From positions 1,234,237-1,295,712 of the forward strand of contig NZ_JAEAMR010000007.1 of the NCBI RefSeq assembly GCF_015999245.1: a stretch of 61,476 nt of DNA, given 5' to 3'. The stretch is from Streptomyces sp. AV19. Its GTDB lineage: Bacteria > Actinomycetota > Actinomycetes > Streptomycetales > Streptomycetaceae. Below the pieces are notes generated by a model, which was not told the origin of the DNA, ran no database searches, and worked only from the letters and a program-made list of their open reading frames with translations. Shown one piece after another: positions 18,384 to 25,995 of this stretch (position 1 is its first letter; each line of letters begins with the position of its first letter). The position numbers and the translations under genes are program-made.

Positions 18384-18477
18384 GACAGCCATGGTCGGGG
18401 CGCGGACAGCCCACACGGCAGTTGACCGGCCTTGACTACAGTGGGGACCCAGTCGGTCAACCCCACTGAGGTTCACG
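18384..18477. promoter_or_regulatory. Divergent promoters with 8-bp inverted repeat
   Basis: The inverted repeat GTTGACCG (18421-18428) and CGGTCAAC (18454-18461) has a 25-bp spacer. Each arm carries TTGACC, a -35-like word, on opposite strands. On the plus strand TACAGT (18437-18442) could be a -10; on the minus strand TTGACC is followed after 16 bases by TAGTCA. The symmetric layout suggests an operator for the adjacent regulator. Confidence 0.45.
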
Positions 18478-19452
18478 ATGCGTGACGATGATTTCGCCGA
18501 CATTGCCCGGCGAGCTCTGCGGGACGGTGGCTATTCGATGCGAGCTGCTGCGCGGGCGATCAACTACGACCTCGCATATCTCTCCCGGGTGCTCAACGGG
18601 AAGCAGCAACCGTCGCCCAAGTTGGCCCGGTCGCTTGACGATCTGCTCGGAACCGGTGGTGCTCTGGCCCTGATCGTGCCGGAAGCCGATGACCGGTCCC
18701 GGGCGACCCGCAGCATCGCCAACCCCTCTCGGCTGGACGCGGGCACCGTGGACGCGTGGGCCGGTCTTCTTGCCGCGTACAGGCGCCTGGACGACGTGGT
18801 CAGGCCGCAGTCGGTGATCCCGGCGGCCCTGGCACAGATGAGGGAGGTTGTCCGCCTGCTCAGGCAGGCACGTGGTCCCCACCGAGACCGGCTGGCGGGA
18901 GTCGCCTCGGAGTTCGTCCAGTTCGGCGGGTGGCTGCTTGCCCAGGAACGGCGCGACGGCGAGGCGGTACAACTGCTGAACGAAGCGGTCGAGCTGGCGG
19001 ATGAAGTGGGTAACGGCACGCTGGCCGCACAGGCACTCAACTTCAAGGGGTACCTCGCACGCCAGCAGGGGCGTCCGCAGGGGATTGCCCGCTGGTTCTC
19101 CGCTGCCGCCCATACGCCAGGTGCGCACCCCGCTCAACGCCTCGGGGACATGCTCCAGGCGGCCGCCGGCCTTGCGGAGCTGGGCGCGAGGGACGATGCC
19201 CTTCGCATGGTCGGGACCGCGGAAGGGCTGGCGGACGCCGCTGCGGCACTACCGCCCCCGGAGACGGCCTACTGGCTGACACCCGAATTCAACCGCCTGA
19301 ACATGGGCCTGGCGAACCTCGGGCTCGCCCGGTACGCGGATGCAGTGGAACACATCACGGCGGGACTGGCGGGGCTGCCTCCTGAACTGCGGAACGCCCC
19401 ATGGACATGGGAGCACCGCGACGCATTGAAGAAGGCGGCAGAAGCACGTTGA
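18478..19452 (+). CDS. XRE-family HTH regulator with TPR-like C-terminus
   Basis: A 324-aa DNA-binding regulator. The helix-turn-helix occupies residues ~17-60 (SMRAAARAINYDLAYLSRVL, then NGKQQPSPKLARSLDDLLG). The remaining ~250 residues are helical repeats (for example LNEAVELADEVGNGTLAAQALNFKG and a late MGLANLGLARYADAVEHI) resembling tetratricopeptide units that often bind a peptide or small protein. It probably controls itself and the divergent small genes through the inverted repeat at 18421-18461. Ends 13 bp from the convergent antitoxin gene. Ligand unknown. Confidence 0.88.
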   Translation: MRDDDFADIARRALRDGGYSMRAAARAINYDLAYLSRVLNGKQQPSPKLARSLDDLLGTGGALALIVPEADDRSRATRSIANPSRLDAGTVDAWAGLLAAYRRLDDVVRPQSVIPAALAQMREVVRLLRQARGPHRDRLAGVASEFVQFGGWLLAQERRDGEAVQLLNEAVELADEVGNGTLAAQALNFKGYLARQQGRPQGIARWFSAAAHTPGAHPAQRLGDMLQAAAGLAELGARDDALRMVGTAEGLADAAAALPPPETAYWLTPEFNRLNMGLANLGLARYADAVEHITAGLAGLPPELRNAPWTWEHRDALKKAAEAR

Positions 19453-19465
19453 GACACTGGCCTTT

Positions 19466-19762
19466 CTATGGAGCACCCAACGGGTGGCGCTGGGCAGGTC
19501 CCTTCTGTACGACTCCCAGGAGGGCGCGGTGTGCCTCGTGTTGTGGGACGGGCGCACTGACGTGCCCCAGGGCGCGGTCGCGCTGGAGGCGGGCAAGGGC
19601 GAGAGCGTCCTCAAGGTCTTCGAGTTCGGCGGGGGAGATGAGGGCTGCCGTGGGGATGCCGCGGTCGGTGAGGATGATGTGCTCTCGCCGGGTGGCGGCC
19701 CGGCGGGCCAAGTCGCCGAGTTTGTCCGGCACTTCGGTGATGGAGTAAGTGATCGATGGCAT
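19466..19762 (-). CDS. Phd/YefM-type antitoxin without adjacent toxin
   Basis: A 98-aa protein. The N-terminal ~55 residues match the Phd/YefM DNA-binding antitoxin fold: ITYSITEVPDKLGDLARRA, then HIILTDRGIPTAALISPAEL. The last ~40 residues would be the toxin-binding arm and end in an atypical Lys/Gly/Pro tail. In a complete module a RelE/YoeB- or Doc-like toxin would follow directly on the minus strand. Instead the convergent HTH-TPR gene ends 13 bp away, so this is an orphan. It may survive as a stand-alone repressor or protect against a toxin elsewhere. Confidence 0.8.
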   Translation of the reverse strand: MPSITYSITEVPDKLGDLARRAATRREHIILTDRGIPTAALISPAELEDLEDALALARLQRDRALGHVSAPVPQHEAHRALLGVVQKGPAQRHPLGAP

Positions 19763-19839
19763 CTGTCCAGTGTGTACGTGGATAACGTTGTCCGGATGTC
19801 TGTGACTGGGGCGCCCGAGTGTGTGATCGGGGCGCCTTG

Positions 19840-20255
19840 TATCGCACGTTCTCCTCGAACGGGTGAACCACGCTCGGACCGTCCTCGGCCGCCAAGGCCT
19901 CCTGCGTCAGCTCGGCGATCTCCTTGCGCCGTGCGGTGTCGGTCGGCCCGGAGAGGGTGCCGTCGCGGTAGTCGCGCATGTGGGTGGGGCAGGGTCGCCC
20001 GGGGCGGGGAGACGGTCCACAACGCCGGCGTAGGTGCGGGCCTCCTCGGCGACGGCTGGGGCAGGGGCACGTCCGCGTCGATACCCAGGTCCATCTGGAC
20101 GGGCGGATTGGCCCCCGGTCGGCGGTGAGCGCGTCGAGGACCCGGCGCAACGCGTCGCCGCCCTCGCCGGGTGCCGCCCGTTCGTACGCCCGCAGCGCCT
20201 CTTGGGTGTCGCGCAGCCGCTCGCCGCGCGTACGGCACGGATTGTGGCGGCAGTG
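19840..20255 (-). pseudogene. Eroded gene remnant, coherent fragments in several frames
   Basis: No intact gene fits this 537-bp gap. Protein-like fragments appear on the minus strand in successive frames: LRAYERAAPGEGGDALRRV (near 20200-20120), QMDLGIDADVPLPQPSP (near 20100-20050), EEARTYAGVVDRL (near 20050-20005), and a segment from an ATG at 19979 (MRDYRDGTLSGP, then RRKEIAELTQEALAAED). The order suggests one gene broken by two or three frameshifts. I do not recognise the family. Confidence 0.35.
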
Positions 20256-20299
20256 TACGAGTCGGTGTGCCACCCTCTATCCGAGCACGTTTCCCCTGG

Positions 20300-20608
20300 T
20301 CAGGCGCTCTCCGCATGCGGTGCGAGTTCGACGCGAAGGTCGAGATCGAGGGCTCGGGCCAGCCGGTCGAGGACGGGGATGGTGGGTACGGTGCCACCGT
20401 TCTCGAAGCGCGCGACGGCCGACTGGGTCATGCGAGCGCGTTGTCCGAGCTCTCCCTGGGACAGGTTGAGAGCGAGACGTCGGGTGCGGACCGCCTCGCC
20501 GAGCTCGAAGCGCAGCCGTACGGCCGCGCACTCCTCCTGGATCTCCGGGGTGATGGGGCGGGCTTTCCGGGCCTGGGCGAGAGTGGGACGCCCGGGTCGT
20601 TGTGCCAT
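20300..20608 (-). CDS. HTH antitoxin, HigA/XRE type
   Basis: A 102-aa antitoxin. An Arg/Lys-rich N-terminus precedes an XRE helix-turn-helix (LNLSQGELGQRARMTQSAV, residues ~47-66) and the usual RFENGGTVPTIPVLDRLARALDL helix pair. The ATG at 20608 is chosen over GTG 20614 because AGGAG lies six bases upstream (20615-20619). It follows the toxin gene in the toxin-first order typical of HigBA. The first 181 nt overlap the toxin frame, which lacks a stop where the family normally ends. It should bind the palindrome at 20954-20969 to repress the pair. Confidence 0.88.
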   Translation of the reverse strand: MAQRPGRPTLAQARKARPITPEIQEECAAVRLRFELGEAVRTRRLALNLSQGELGQRARMTQSAVARFENGGTVPTIPVLDRLARALDLDLRVELAPHAESA

Positions 20609-20955
20609 GTGCACTCCTCGTCCATGGTGTGGCCCTCCTGCCGGCAGCGCCTGAGCGCTTGCCGCGCTCGTTCCACTTCGGCGGTCTCCTTCATGCGCGT
20701 CTTGGCGAACACGGTGAGCATGACGATGCGTCGCTCGGGTGCGATCCAGTAGGTGACCCGAAAGCGCAGACCTCCACAGTAGAACCGCAACTCCCGGAGT
20801 TTGCCGTCCAGTTGCCGAGTGTAGGGCTCACCCAGGTGGACGCCTCTCGCCTCCAGGAGATCCAGGTGCATGACGGCCTGCGCCCACTGTGCGTCGGGCA
20901 GCTTGTTCAGCCATGGTTCGACCTCCGGTTCGAGCTCGACGGCACCCCGGTTCAT
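20428..20955 (-). CDS. RelE/HigB-type toxin with atypical C-terminal extension
   Basis: A 175-aa protein whose first ~115 residues fit the RelE/ParE superfamily, Gp49/HigB branch, mRNA interferases that cut on the ribosome. It has EVEPWLNKLP, LRELRFYCGGLRFRVTYWI and VFAKTRMKETAEVERA, including the Lys/Arg residues near the fold's active face. Family members normally end soon after a helix like ARQALRRCRQEG. Here the frame continues about 60 residues through the antitoxin gene with basic, Pro/Ser-rich sequence. ATG 20955 lies inside a palindrome and seven bases after a TAGCGT -10 candidate, which suggests a leaderless transcript. Either the stop was lost by mutation or a base is missing near 20620. 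Confidence 0.75.
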   Translation of the reverse strand: MNRGAVELEPEVEPWLNKLPDAQWAQAVMHLDLLEARGVHLGEPYTRQLDGKLRELRFYCGGLRFRVTYWIAPERRIVMLTVFAKTRMKETAEVERARQALRRCRQEGHTMDEECTWHNDPGVPLSPRPGKPAPSPRRSRRSARPYGCASSSARRSAPDVSLSTCPRESSDNALA

Positions 20956-20969
20956 AGCGTTGACGCTAT
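20954..20969 (-). promoter_or_regulatory. Palindromic operator/promoter of the toxin-antitoxin pair
   Basis: ATAGCGT-TG-ACGCTAT is a perfect 7-bp inverted repeat. On the minus strand it contains TAGCGT, a -10-like hexamer seven bases before the toxin ATG, whose first bases belong to the palindrome. An antitoxin bound here would block its own promoter. No clear -35 is visible. Confidence 0.65.
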
Positions 20970-21121
20970 GGACCGGATCTCGGCTTTGTGGCCGGACAAG
21001 GTGGCATTCACCCGATCGGGGCATTCCCCTGAAGGGATCCCGCATATGGGCGGATTCTCCGACCGGAAATGCTCAATCAGCGCTCATGGCGATGCGTCGC
21101 ATGACCGGATCGGTGATATTT

Positions 21122-21182
21122 GGCCGTACCCCAGGCCGTACCCCAGGCCGTACCACCCAGGCCGTACCACCCAGGTCGTACA
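21122..21182 (+). repeat. 12-14 bp tandem repeats in the leader of peptide-binding gene 2
   Basis: Five adjacent units of the form GGCCGTACC(A)CCCA: two of 12 bp, two of 14 bp and one diverged (GGTCGTACACCC). They lie 40-100 bp before the start codon at 21222, between the TA promoter and the lipoprotein gene. Confidence 0.85.
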
Positions 21183-21221
21183 CCCGCCGTACCCGATCCC
21201 CGGCACCCCAGGAGGCAGCCC

Positions 21222-22856
21222 ATGCGAGGAGGCGTGCGGACGCGGACCGGCCGGGTCGTCGCCGCCGTCCTCGCCGTTCTCCTGGTGGCCGTCGCCGCGG
21301 CCTGCGGCGGCGGTGCGGGGGCGCGGCAGCCCGGGGTCGTGCGGGCCTCCTGGGGGGATCCGCAGAATCCGCTGGAGCCGGCCAATACCAATGAGGTGCA
21401 GGGCGGGAAGGTGCTCGATCTCATCTTTCGGGGGCTGAAGAAGTACGACCCCAGGACCGGTGCCGCCGTCGACATGCTGGCCGAGAAGATCGAGTCGTCG
21501 GACGCGCAGAACTTCACCGTCAAGGTGAAGGGGGGCTGGAGCTTCAGCAATGGTGAGCCGGTCACGGCGCGTTCGTTCGTCGATGCGTGGAATTACGCGG
21601 CGCTCGTCGACAACAAGCAGCGGAACGCTTCGTTCTTCGCTTATATCGACGGTTACGGCAAAGTGCATCCGGAATCCGGGGAAGCCACCGCCAAGACGCT
21701 TTCCGGGCTCGTTCTCAAGGACGCCCGGACCTTCACCGTCAAGCTGCGGACGAAGTTCTCCACCTGGCCCGGGACCCTCGGGTACCCGGCCTTCGCCCCG
21801 CTGCCCAGGGCGTTCTTCGACGACCACGCCGCGTGGCTCAAGAGGCCCGTCGGCAACGGGCCTTACGCCATCGACTCCTACACTCGCGGCTCCGCGATGC
21901 GGCTCAGTCGGTGGGACGGGTATCCGGGGGCGGACAAGGCCGAGAACAAGGGGGTCGAGCTGCGCGTCTACACCGACAACAACACCGCGTACGCCGACCT
22001 CCAGGCCGGCAACATCGACCTCGTCGACGACATTCCCAGCACCCAGCTCCGGAATGTTCGGAAGGACCTGGACGACCGGTACATCAACCAGCCCGCCGGC
22101 ATCATCCAGACCGCCGCCTTCCCGCTGTACGACGCGAAATGGAACGGGCCCGGCGCCGAGAAGGTGCGCAGGGGGCTGTCCATGGCGATCAACCGGCCGC
22201 AGATCACCGGCCAGATCTACCGGGACACCCGTACGCCGGCGAGCGACTGGACGTCTCCGGTGCTGGGGGAGAAGGGCGGTTACAAGGCCGGGCTGTGCGG
22301 GGACGCCTGTACGTACGATCCGGGGCGGGCCAAGCGGCTGATCCAGGAGGGCGGCGGGCTGCCGGGCGGGCGGGTCACCCTCACCTCCAACGTCGACAGC
22401 GGTTCCCACCGGGTGTGGATGGACGCCGTCTGCAACAGCATCAACAATGTGCTGGGGGACGACCGGGCCTGCACCGTCAATCCCATCGGGACCTTCGCGG
22501 ACTTCCGCAGCCGGATCGCCCAGCAGGGCATGAACGGAATGTTCCGGTCCGGCTGGCAGATGGACTACCCGCTGATCCAGAACTTCCTCCAGCCGCAGTA
22601 CTACACCAACGCCTCGTCGAATTACGGGAAGTTCAGCGACCGGGGCTTCGACAAACTCGTGGACGAGGCCAACGCCGAGTCCGACACCGGCAAGGCCGTC
22701 GGGAAATTCCAGGACGCGGAGCGGCTCCTCGCCCAGAAGATGCCGGCCATTCCGCTCTGGTACCAGAACGGGAACGCCGGCTACTCGGCCGAACTCTCCG
22801 ACGTGACGCTCAACCAGTTCAGCGTGCCCGTCTACGAGCAGATCAAGGTCAAGTGA
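21222..22856 (+). CDS. Oligopeptide ABC transporter substrate-binding lipoprotein, set 2
   Basis: A 544-aa SBP_bac_5 lipoprotein. ATG 21222 has GGAGG seven bases upstream; the open frame further 5' is only the tandem-repeat leader. The signal peptide ends at Cys28 (AAAC). Similarity to set 1 is evident throughout: both have an EPANTNEVQGG / IPTNTNEVGG segment, a WSFSNGEPVTARSFVDAWNYA family signature and a late MPAIPLWYQN. It is followed by two permease genes but no ATPases. Likely binds peptides; specificity unknown. Confidence 0.92.
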   Translation: MRGGVRTRTGRVVAAVLAVLLVAVAAACGGGAGARQPGVVRASWGDPQNPLEPANTNEVQGGKVLDLIFRGLKKYDPRTGAAVDMLAEKIESSDAQNFTVKVKGGWSFSNGEPVTARSFVDAWNYAALVDNKQRNASFFAYIDGYGKVHPESGEATAKTLSGLVLKDARTFTVKLRTKFSTWPGTLGYPAFAPLPRAFFDDHAAWLKRPVGNGPYAIDSYTRGSAMRLSRWDGYPGADKAENKGVELRVYTDNNTAYADLQAGNIDLVDDIPSTQLRNVRKDLDDRYINQPAGIIQTAAFPLYDAKWNGPGAEKVRRGLSMAINRPQITGQIYRDTRTPASDWTSPVLGEKGGYKAGLCGDACTYDPGRAKRLIQEGGGLPGGRVTLTSNVDSGSHRVWMDAVCNSINNVLGDDRACTVNPIGTFADFRSRIAQQGMNGMFRSGWQMDYPLIQNFLQPQYYTNASSNYGKFSDRGFDKLVDEANAESDTGKAVGKFQDAERLLAQKMPAIPLWYQNGNAGYSAELSDVTLNQFSVPVYEQIKVK

Positions 22857-22863
22857 GGTCGCC

Positions 22864-23787
22864 ATGGGGCGGTATGTGATCCGGCGGCTGCTCCAGATGA
22901 TCCCGGTGTTCGTGGGCAGCACCTTCCTGATCTTCTTCATGGTCTACGCGCTCGGCGACCCCGTCGCCGCGCTCTTCGGCGACAAGGCCCCCGACCCCGC
23001 CGTCGCCGCCCGCATCCGCCAGGAGCTCTACCTCGACCAGCCGCTGTGGAAGCAGTACCTGCACTACATGGGGCAGGTGCTGACCGGCGACTTCGGCACG
23101 GCCTTCACCGGGCAGCCGGTCCTGGAGCTGATGGTGGACGCCTTTCCCGTCACCATCCGGCTGACGGTCGTCGCCGTCCTCTTCGAGGTCGTCGTCGGCA
23201 TCGCGCTCGGCGTCGCCGGGGGGCTGCGGCGCGGCCGGCCCGTCGACACGACCGTGCTCATGCTCACGCTCATCGTCGTCTCCGTGCCGACCTTCGTCAG
23301 CGGCTACGTCCTCCAGTACCTCTTCGGAGTCAAGTGGAACCTCGTCCCGCCGACCGTCTCGCCCGAGGCCGGCTTCGCCGAACTCCTGCTCCCGGGAGTC
23401 GTGTTGGGGCTGGTCTCGCTCGCCTACGTGACGCGTCTGACGCGTACCTCGCTCGCCGAGAACGCCCGCGCCGACTACATCCGCACCGCCGTCGCCAAGG
23501 GACTGCCCCGGCACCGGATCGTCGTGCGGCACCTGCTGCGCAACTCCCTCATCCCGGTGGTCACCTTCATCGGCGCCGACATCGGCGCGCTCATGGGCGG
23601 CGCCATCGTCACCGAGCGGATCTTCAACATCCACGGCGTCGGCTACCAGCTCTACCAGGGCATCCTGCGGCAGAACTCGCCCACCGTCGTCGGCTTCGTG
23701 ACCGTCCTCGTCCTGGTCTTCCTCGTCGCCAACCTGGTCGTCGACCTCCTCTACGCCGTGCTCGACCCGAGGATCCGACATGTCTGA
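22864..23787 (+). CDS. Oligopeptide ABC transporter permease, DppB type, set 2
   Basis: A 307-aa six-helix permease starting seven bases after the binding-protein stop, with GAGGTCGCC before the ATG. The N-terminus MGRYVIRRLLQMIPVF, the DFGTAFTGQPV loop and the EAA loop (RADYIRTAVAKGLPRH) mirror the set-1 paralogue so closely that the two operons must share a recent ancestor. It overlaps the next permease by eight bases. No ATPase gene follows, so it would need a shared ATPase. Confidence 0.94.
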   Translation: MGRYVIRRLLQMIPVFVGSTFLIFFMVYALGDPVAALFGDKAPDPAVAARIRQELYLDQPLWKQYLHYMGQVLTGDFGTAFTGQPVLELMVDAFPVTIRLTVVAVLFEVVVGIALGVAGGLRRGRPVDTTVLMLTLIVVSVPTFVSGYVLQYLFGVKWNLVPPTVSPEAGFAELLLPGVVLGLVSLAYVTRLTRTSLAENARADYIRTAVAKGLPRHRIVVRHLLRNSLIPVVTFIGADIGALMGGAIVTERIFNIHGVGYQLYQGILRQNSPTVVGFVTVLVLVFLVANLVVDLLYAVLDPRIRHV

Positions 23788-24763
23788 GCCCCTGGACCCG
23801 TACCCCCGCGAGCCGCGGGACACCGTCAGCCCCGGCGACGGCGGGGCCGCCAGCCTGGCCATCCGCGAGGCCGAGACCCTGGAGGGCGGACCCGTCCCCG
23901 GCACCGCCGCCAGCGCCAAGGCCCGCAGCCTGTGGACGGACGCCTGGCACGACCTGCGGCGCAATCCGGTCTTCGTGCTCTCCGCCCTGGTCATTCTGTT
24001 CCTGCTGCTGATCGCGGTGTGGCCCGGGCTCGTCGCGGGCGGCAACCCGCTCCAGTGCGACCTCGCCAAGTCCCAGGAGGGCCCCCAGTCCGGCCACCCC
24101 TTCGGCTTCGACGCCCAGGGCTGCGACGTCTTCACCCGCACCGTGCACGGCGCGCGCGCCTCCATCACCGTCGGCGTCTGCGCCACCGCCGGGGCCGCCC
24201 TGCTCGGCAGCGTGCTGGGCGGGCTCGCCGGGTTCTACGGCGGCTGGTGGGACGCGCTCCTCTCCCGCCTCGCCGACGTTTTCTTCGGCATCCCCATCAT
24301 CCTCGGCGGCCTGGTCTTCCTCTCCGTCGTCACCAGCGGCTCCGTCTGGCCCGTCGTCGGCTTTATCGTCCTGCTCGGCTGGCCGCAGATCTCCCGCATC
24401 GCGCGCGGCGCCGTCGTCGCCGCCAAGCAGCACGACTACGTCCAGGCCGCCCGCGCCCTCGGCGCCGGCAACGCCCGGCTGCTGCTGCGCCACATCGCGC
24501 CCAACGCGGTGGCCCCCGTCATCGTCGTCGCCACCATCGCGCTGGGCACCTACATCGCCCTGGAGGCGACGCTCTCCTTCATCGGCGTCGGCCTCAAACC
24601 GCCCACCGTCTCCTGGGGGATCGACATCTCCAACGCCTCGAACCAGATCCGCAACGCGCCCCACATGCTGCTGTGGCCCGCGGGCGCGCTGAGCATCACC
24701 GTGCTCGCGTTCATCATGCTCGGCGACGCGGTGCGCGACGCCCTCGACCCCAAGCTGCGCTGA
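23780..24763 (+). CDS. Oligopeptide ABC transporter permease, DppC type, set 2
   Basis: A 327-aa permease. A ~55-residue hydrophilic N-terminus precedes the helices. TVHGARASITVGV and the EAA loop DYVQAARALGAGNARLLLRH are intact, and it ends DALDPKLR. The final 66 bp and eight bases past the stop match set 1 with one mismatch in 74. Directly after this block the sequence becomes a dispersed repeat, where an ATPase gene would be expected. Confidence 0.94.
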   Translation: MSEPLDPYPREPRDTVSPGDGGAASLAIREAETLEGGPVPGTAASAKARSLWTDAWHDLRRNPVFVLSALVILFLLLIAVWPGLVAGGNPLQCDLAKSQEGPQSGHPFGFDAQGCDVFTRTVHGARASITVGVCATAGAALLGSVLGGLAGFYGGWWDALLSRLADVFFGIPIILGGLVFLSVVTSGSVWPVVGFIVLLGWPQISRIARGAVVAAKQHDYVQAARALGAGNARLLLRHIAPNAVAPVIVVATIALGTYIALEATLSFIGVGLKPPTVSWGIDISNASNQIRNAPHMLLWPAGALSITVLAFIMLGDAVRDALDPKLR

Positions 24764-24771
24764 GGGAGGCG
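24698..24771 (+). repeat. 74-nt block duplicated at the end of both DppC-type genes
   Basis: 24698-24771 equals 15885-15958 except for one base (A versus C in the ATC-[A/C]TG-CTC codons). The surrounding coding sequence is far less similar. The identity extends eight bases past the stop codons (GGGAGGCG) and then ends abruptly in both loci. Confidence 0.85.
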
Positions 24772-24975
24772 GGACGAGCGGCGGAGCCGCGATACGGGTC
24801 CGGGGCGGAGCCCCGAAGCGGGGCGCAGGGGCGCAGCCCCGCAAGGGGGGCCAGGGGCGCAGCCCCGGTGGGGGTGCAGGGGGCGAAGCCCCCGCACCCA
24901 CCGCGCGGAGCGCGGTGCCGGGCCCCCCGGGGCGGAGCTCCGGAAGAAACGGTGAAAGGGCGGGGTTGGGGCACA
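24772..24975. repeat. Dispersed palindromic repeat, copy 3 (right half)
   Basis: Lies between convergent permease genes. It contains GCGGAGCCGCG, CGGGGCGGAGCCCCG and CGCGCGGAGCGCGG hairpin modules and ends with GAAACGGTGAAAGGGCGGGGTTGGGG at ~24947-24972. The left CGCCCTTTCACC end is missing, so this copy is half of the element seen at 859-1061. Confidence 0.7.
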
Positions 24976-24988
24976 ACTCCCCCCAGGG

Positions 24989-25966
24989 CTAAGCGAGCCG
25001 CACCCGAGGATCGATCACCGCATACGCCGCATCCACCACAATGTTCGCCACCACAATCGCCGTACACCCCACCAACATCACCGCCATCAACGTCGGCAGA
25101 TCCGTCTCGCTCACCGACGTCACCGCCAGCCTCCCCAGCCCGTGCAGGCTGAACGTCGTCTCCGTGATGATCGCGCCGCCGAAGAGCGAGCCCAGGTCGA
25201 TGCCGAACAGCGTCACGATCGGCGTCATCGCGCCCCGCCAGGCGTAGCGGAAGAAGACCGTCCGGCGGCTCAGCCCCTTCGCGCGGGCCGTGCGCACATG
25301 GTCCTCCGCCAGCTGCTCGATCATCTGGGAGCGCGTCATCCGGCTGTAGTTGGCGATGAAGATGATGGAGAGGACCAGCCATGGGATGAGCATGCCGGTG
25401 AACCACTTCACCGGATCCTCCGTGATCGGGTGGTACGCCGGATTGTCCAGCCAGTGCAGCCCGCTCACCAGCACCGCCAGCGCCACCACCCCCACGAAGT
25501 ACACCTGGAGCGAATTCCCCAGCAGGGAAAGCGAGGTGAAGAGCTTGTCGACCCAGGTGCCGCGGAAGGCGGCGGCGATCATGCCCAGGCCGACACCCAC
25601 CACCAGGAAGACCACCGACGCCCCCAGCGTGATCGACAGCGTGGTCGGGAAGCGGTCCACGATCGTGTCCCAGACCGGCTGCTGGTTGGAGAACGAGTAG
25701 CCGAGGCAGGGTGCGGGGCAGTGCCCGACGGTCAGGTCCCGCCCCGCGAAGACGCCGGTGATGTAGTGCCAGTACTGGAGGGGGACCGGGTCGTCGAGGC
25801 CCAGGTTCTTGTTGATGACGGCCAGGGCGTCCGGCGTGCAGTTCTTGCCGCAGGACATCAGGGCCGGCTGGGACGGCAGCGCGAAGAAGAGGAAGAACGT
25901 GATCGCGCTGATCAGCAGGATGATGACGAGGGCGCCGGCGGAGCGGCGGGCCAGGAATCTCAGCAT
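24989..25966 (-). CDS. Peptide ABC transporter permease, DppB type, set 3
   Basis: A 325-aa permease with six predicted helices, last gene of a minus-strand set. Compared with sets 1 and 2 it has a larger external loop with Cys residues (LMSCGKNCTPDAL and GHCPAPCLGYSF), possibly disulphide-bonded. The EAA loop reads DHVRTARAKGLSRRTVFFRY. It ends in repeat copy 3. The ATPases that should follow are missing. The order permease - binding protein - permease resembles bldKABC, but orthology was not tested. Confidence 0.92.
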   Translation of the reverse strand: MLRFLARRSAGALVIILLISAITFFLFFALPSQPALMSCGKNCTPDALAVINKNLGLDDPVPLQYWHYITGVFAGRDLTVGHCPAPCLGYSFSNQQPVWDTIVDRFPTTLSITLGASVVFLVVGVGLGMIAAAFRGTWVDKLFTSLSLLGNSLQVYFVGVVALAVLVSGLHWLDNPAYHPITEDPVKWFTGMLIPWLVLSIIFIANYSRMTRSQMIEQLAEDHVRTARAKGLSRRTVFFRYAWRGAMTPIVTLFGIDLGSLFGGAIITETTFSLHGLGRLAVTSVSETDLPTLMAVMLVGCTAIVVANIVVDAAYAVIDPRVRLA

Positions 25967-25995
25967 GGGCGGCAGATCACTTCACTTCACGCAGG

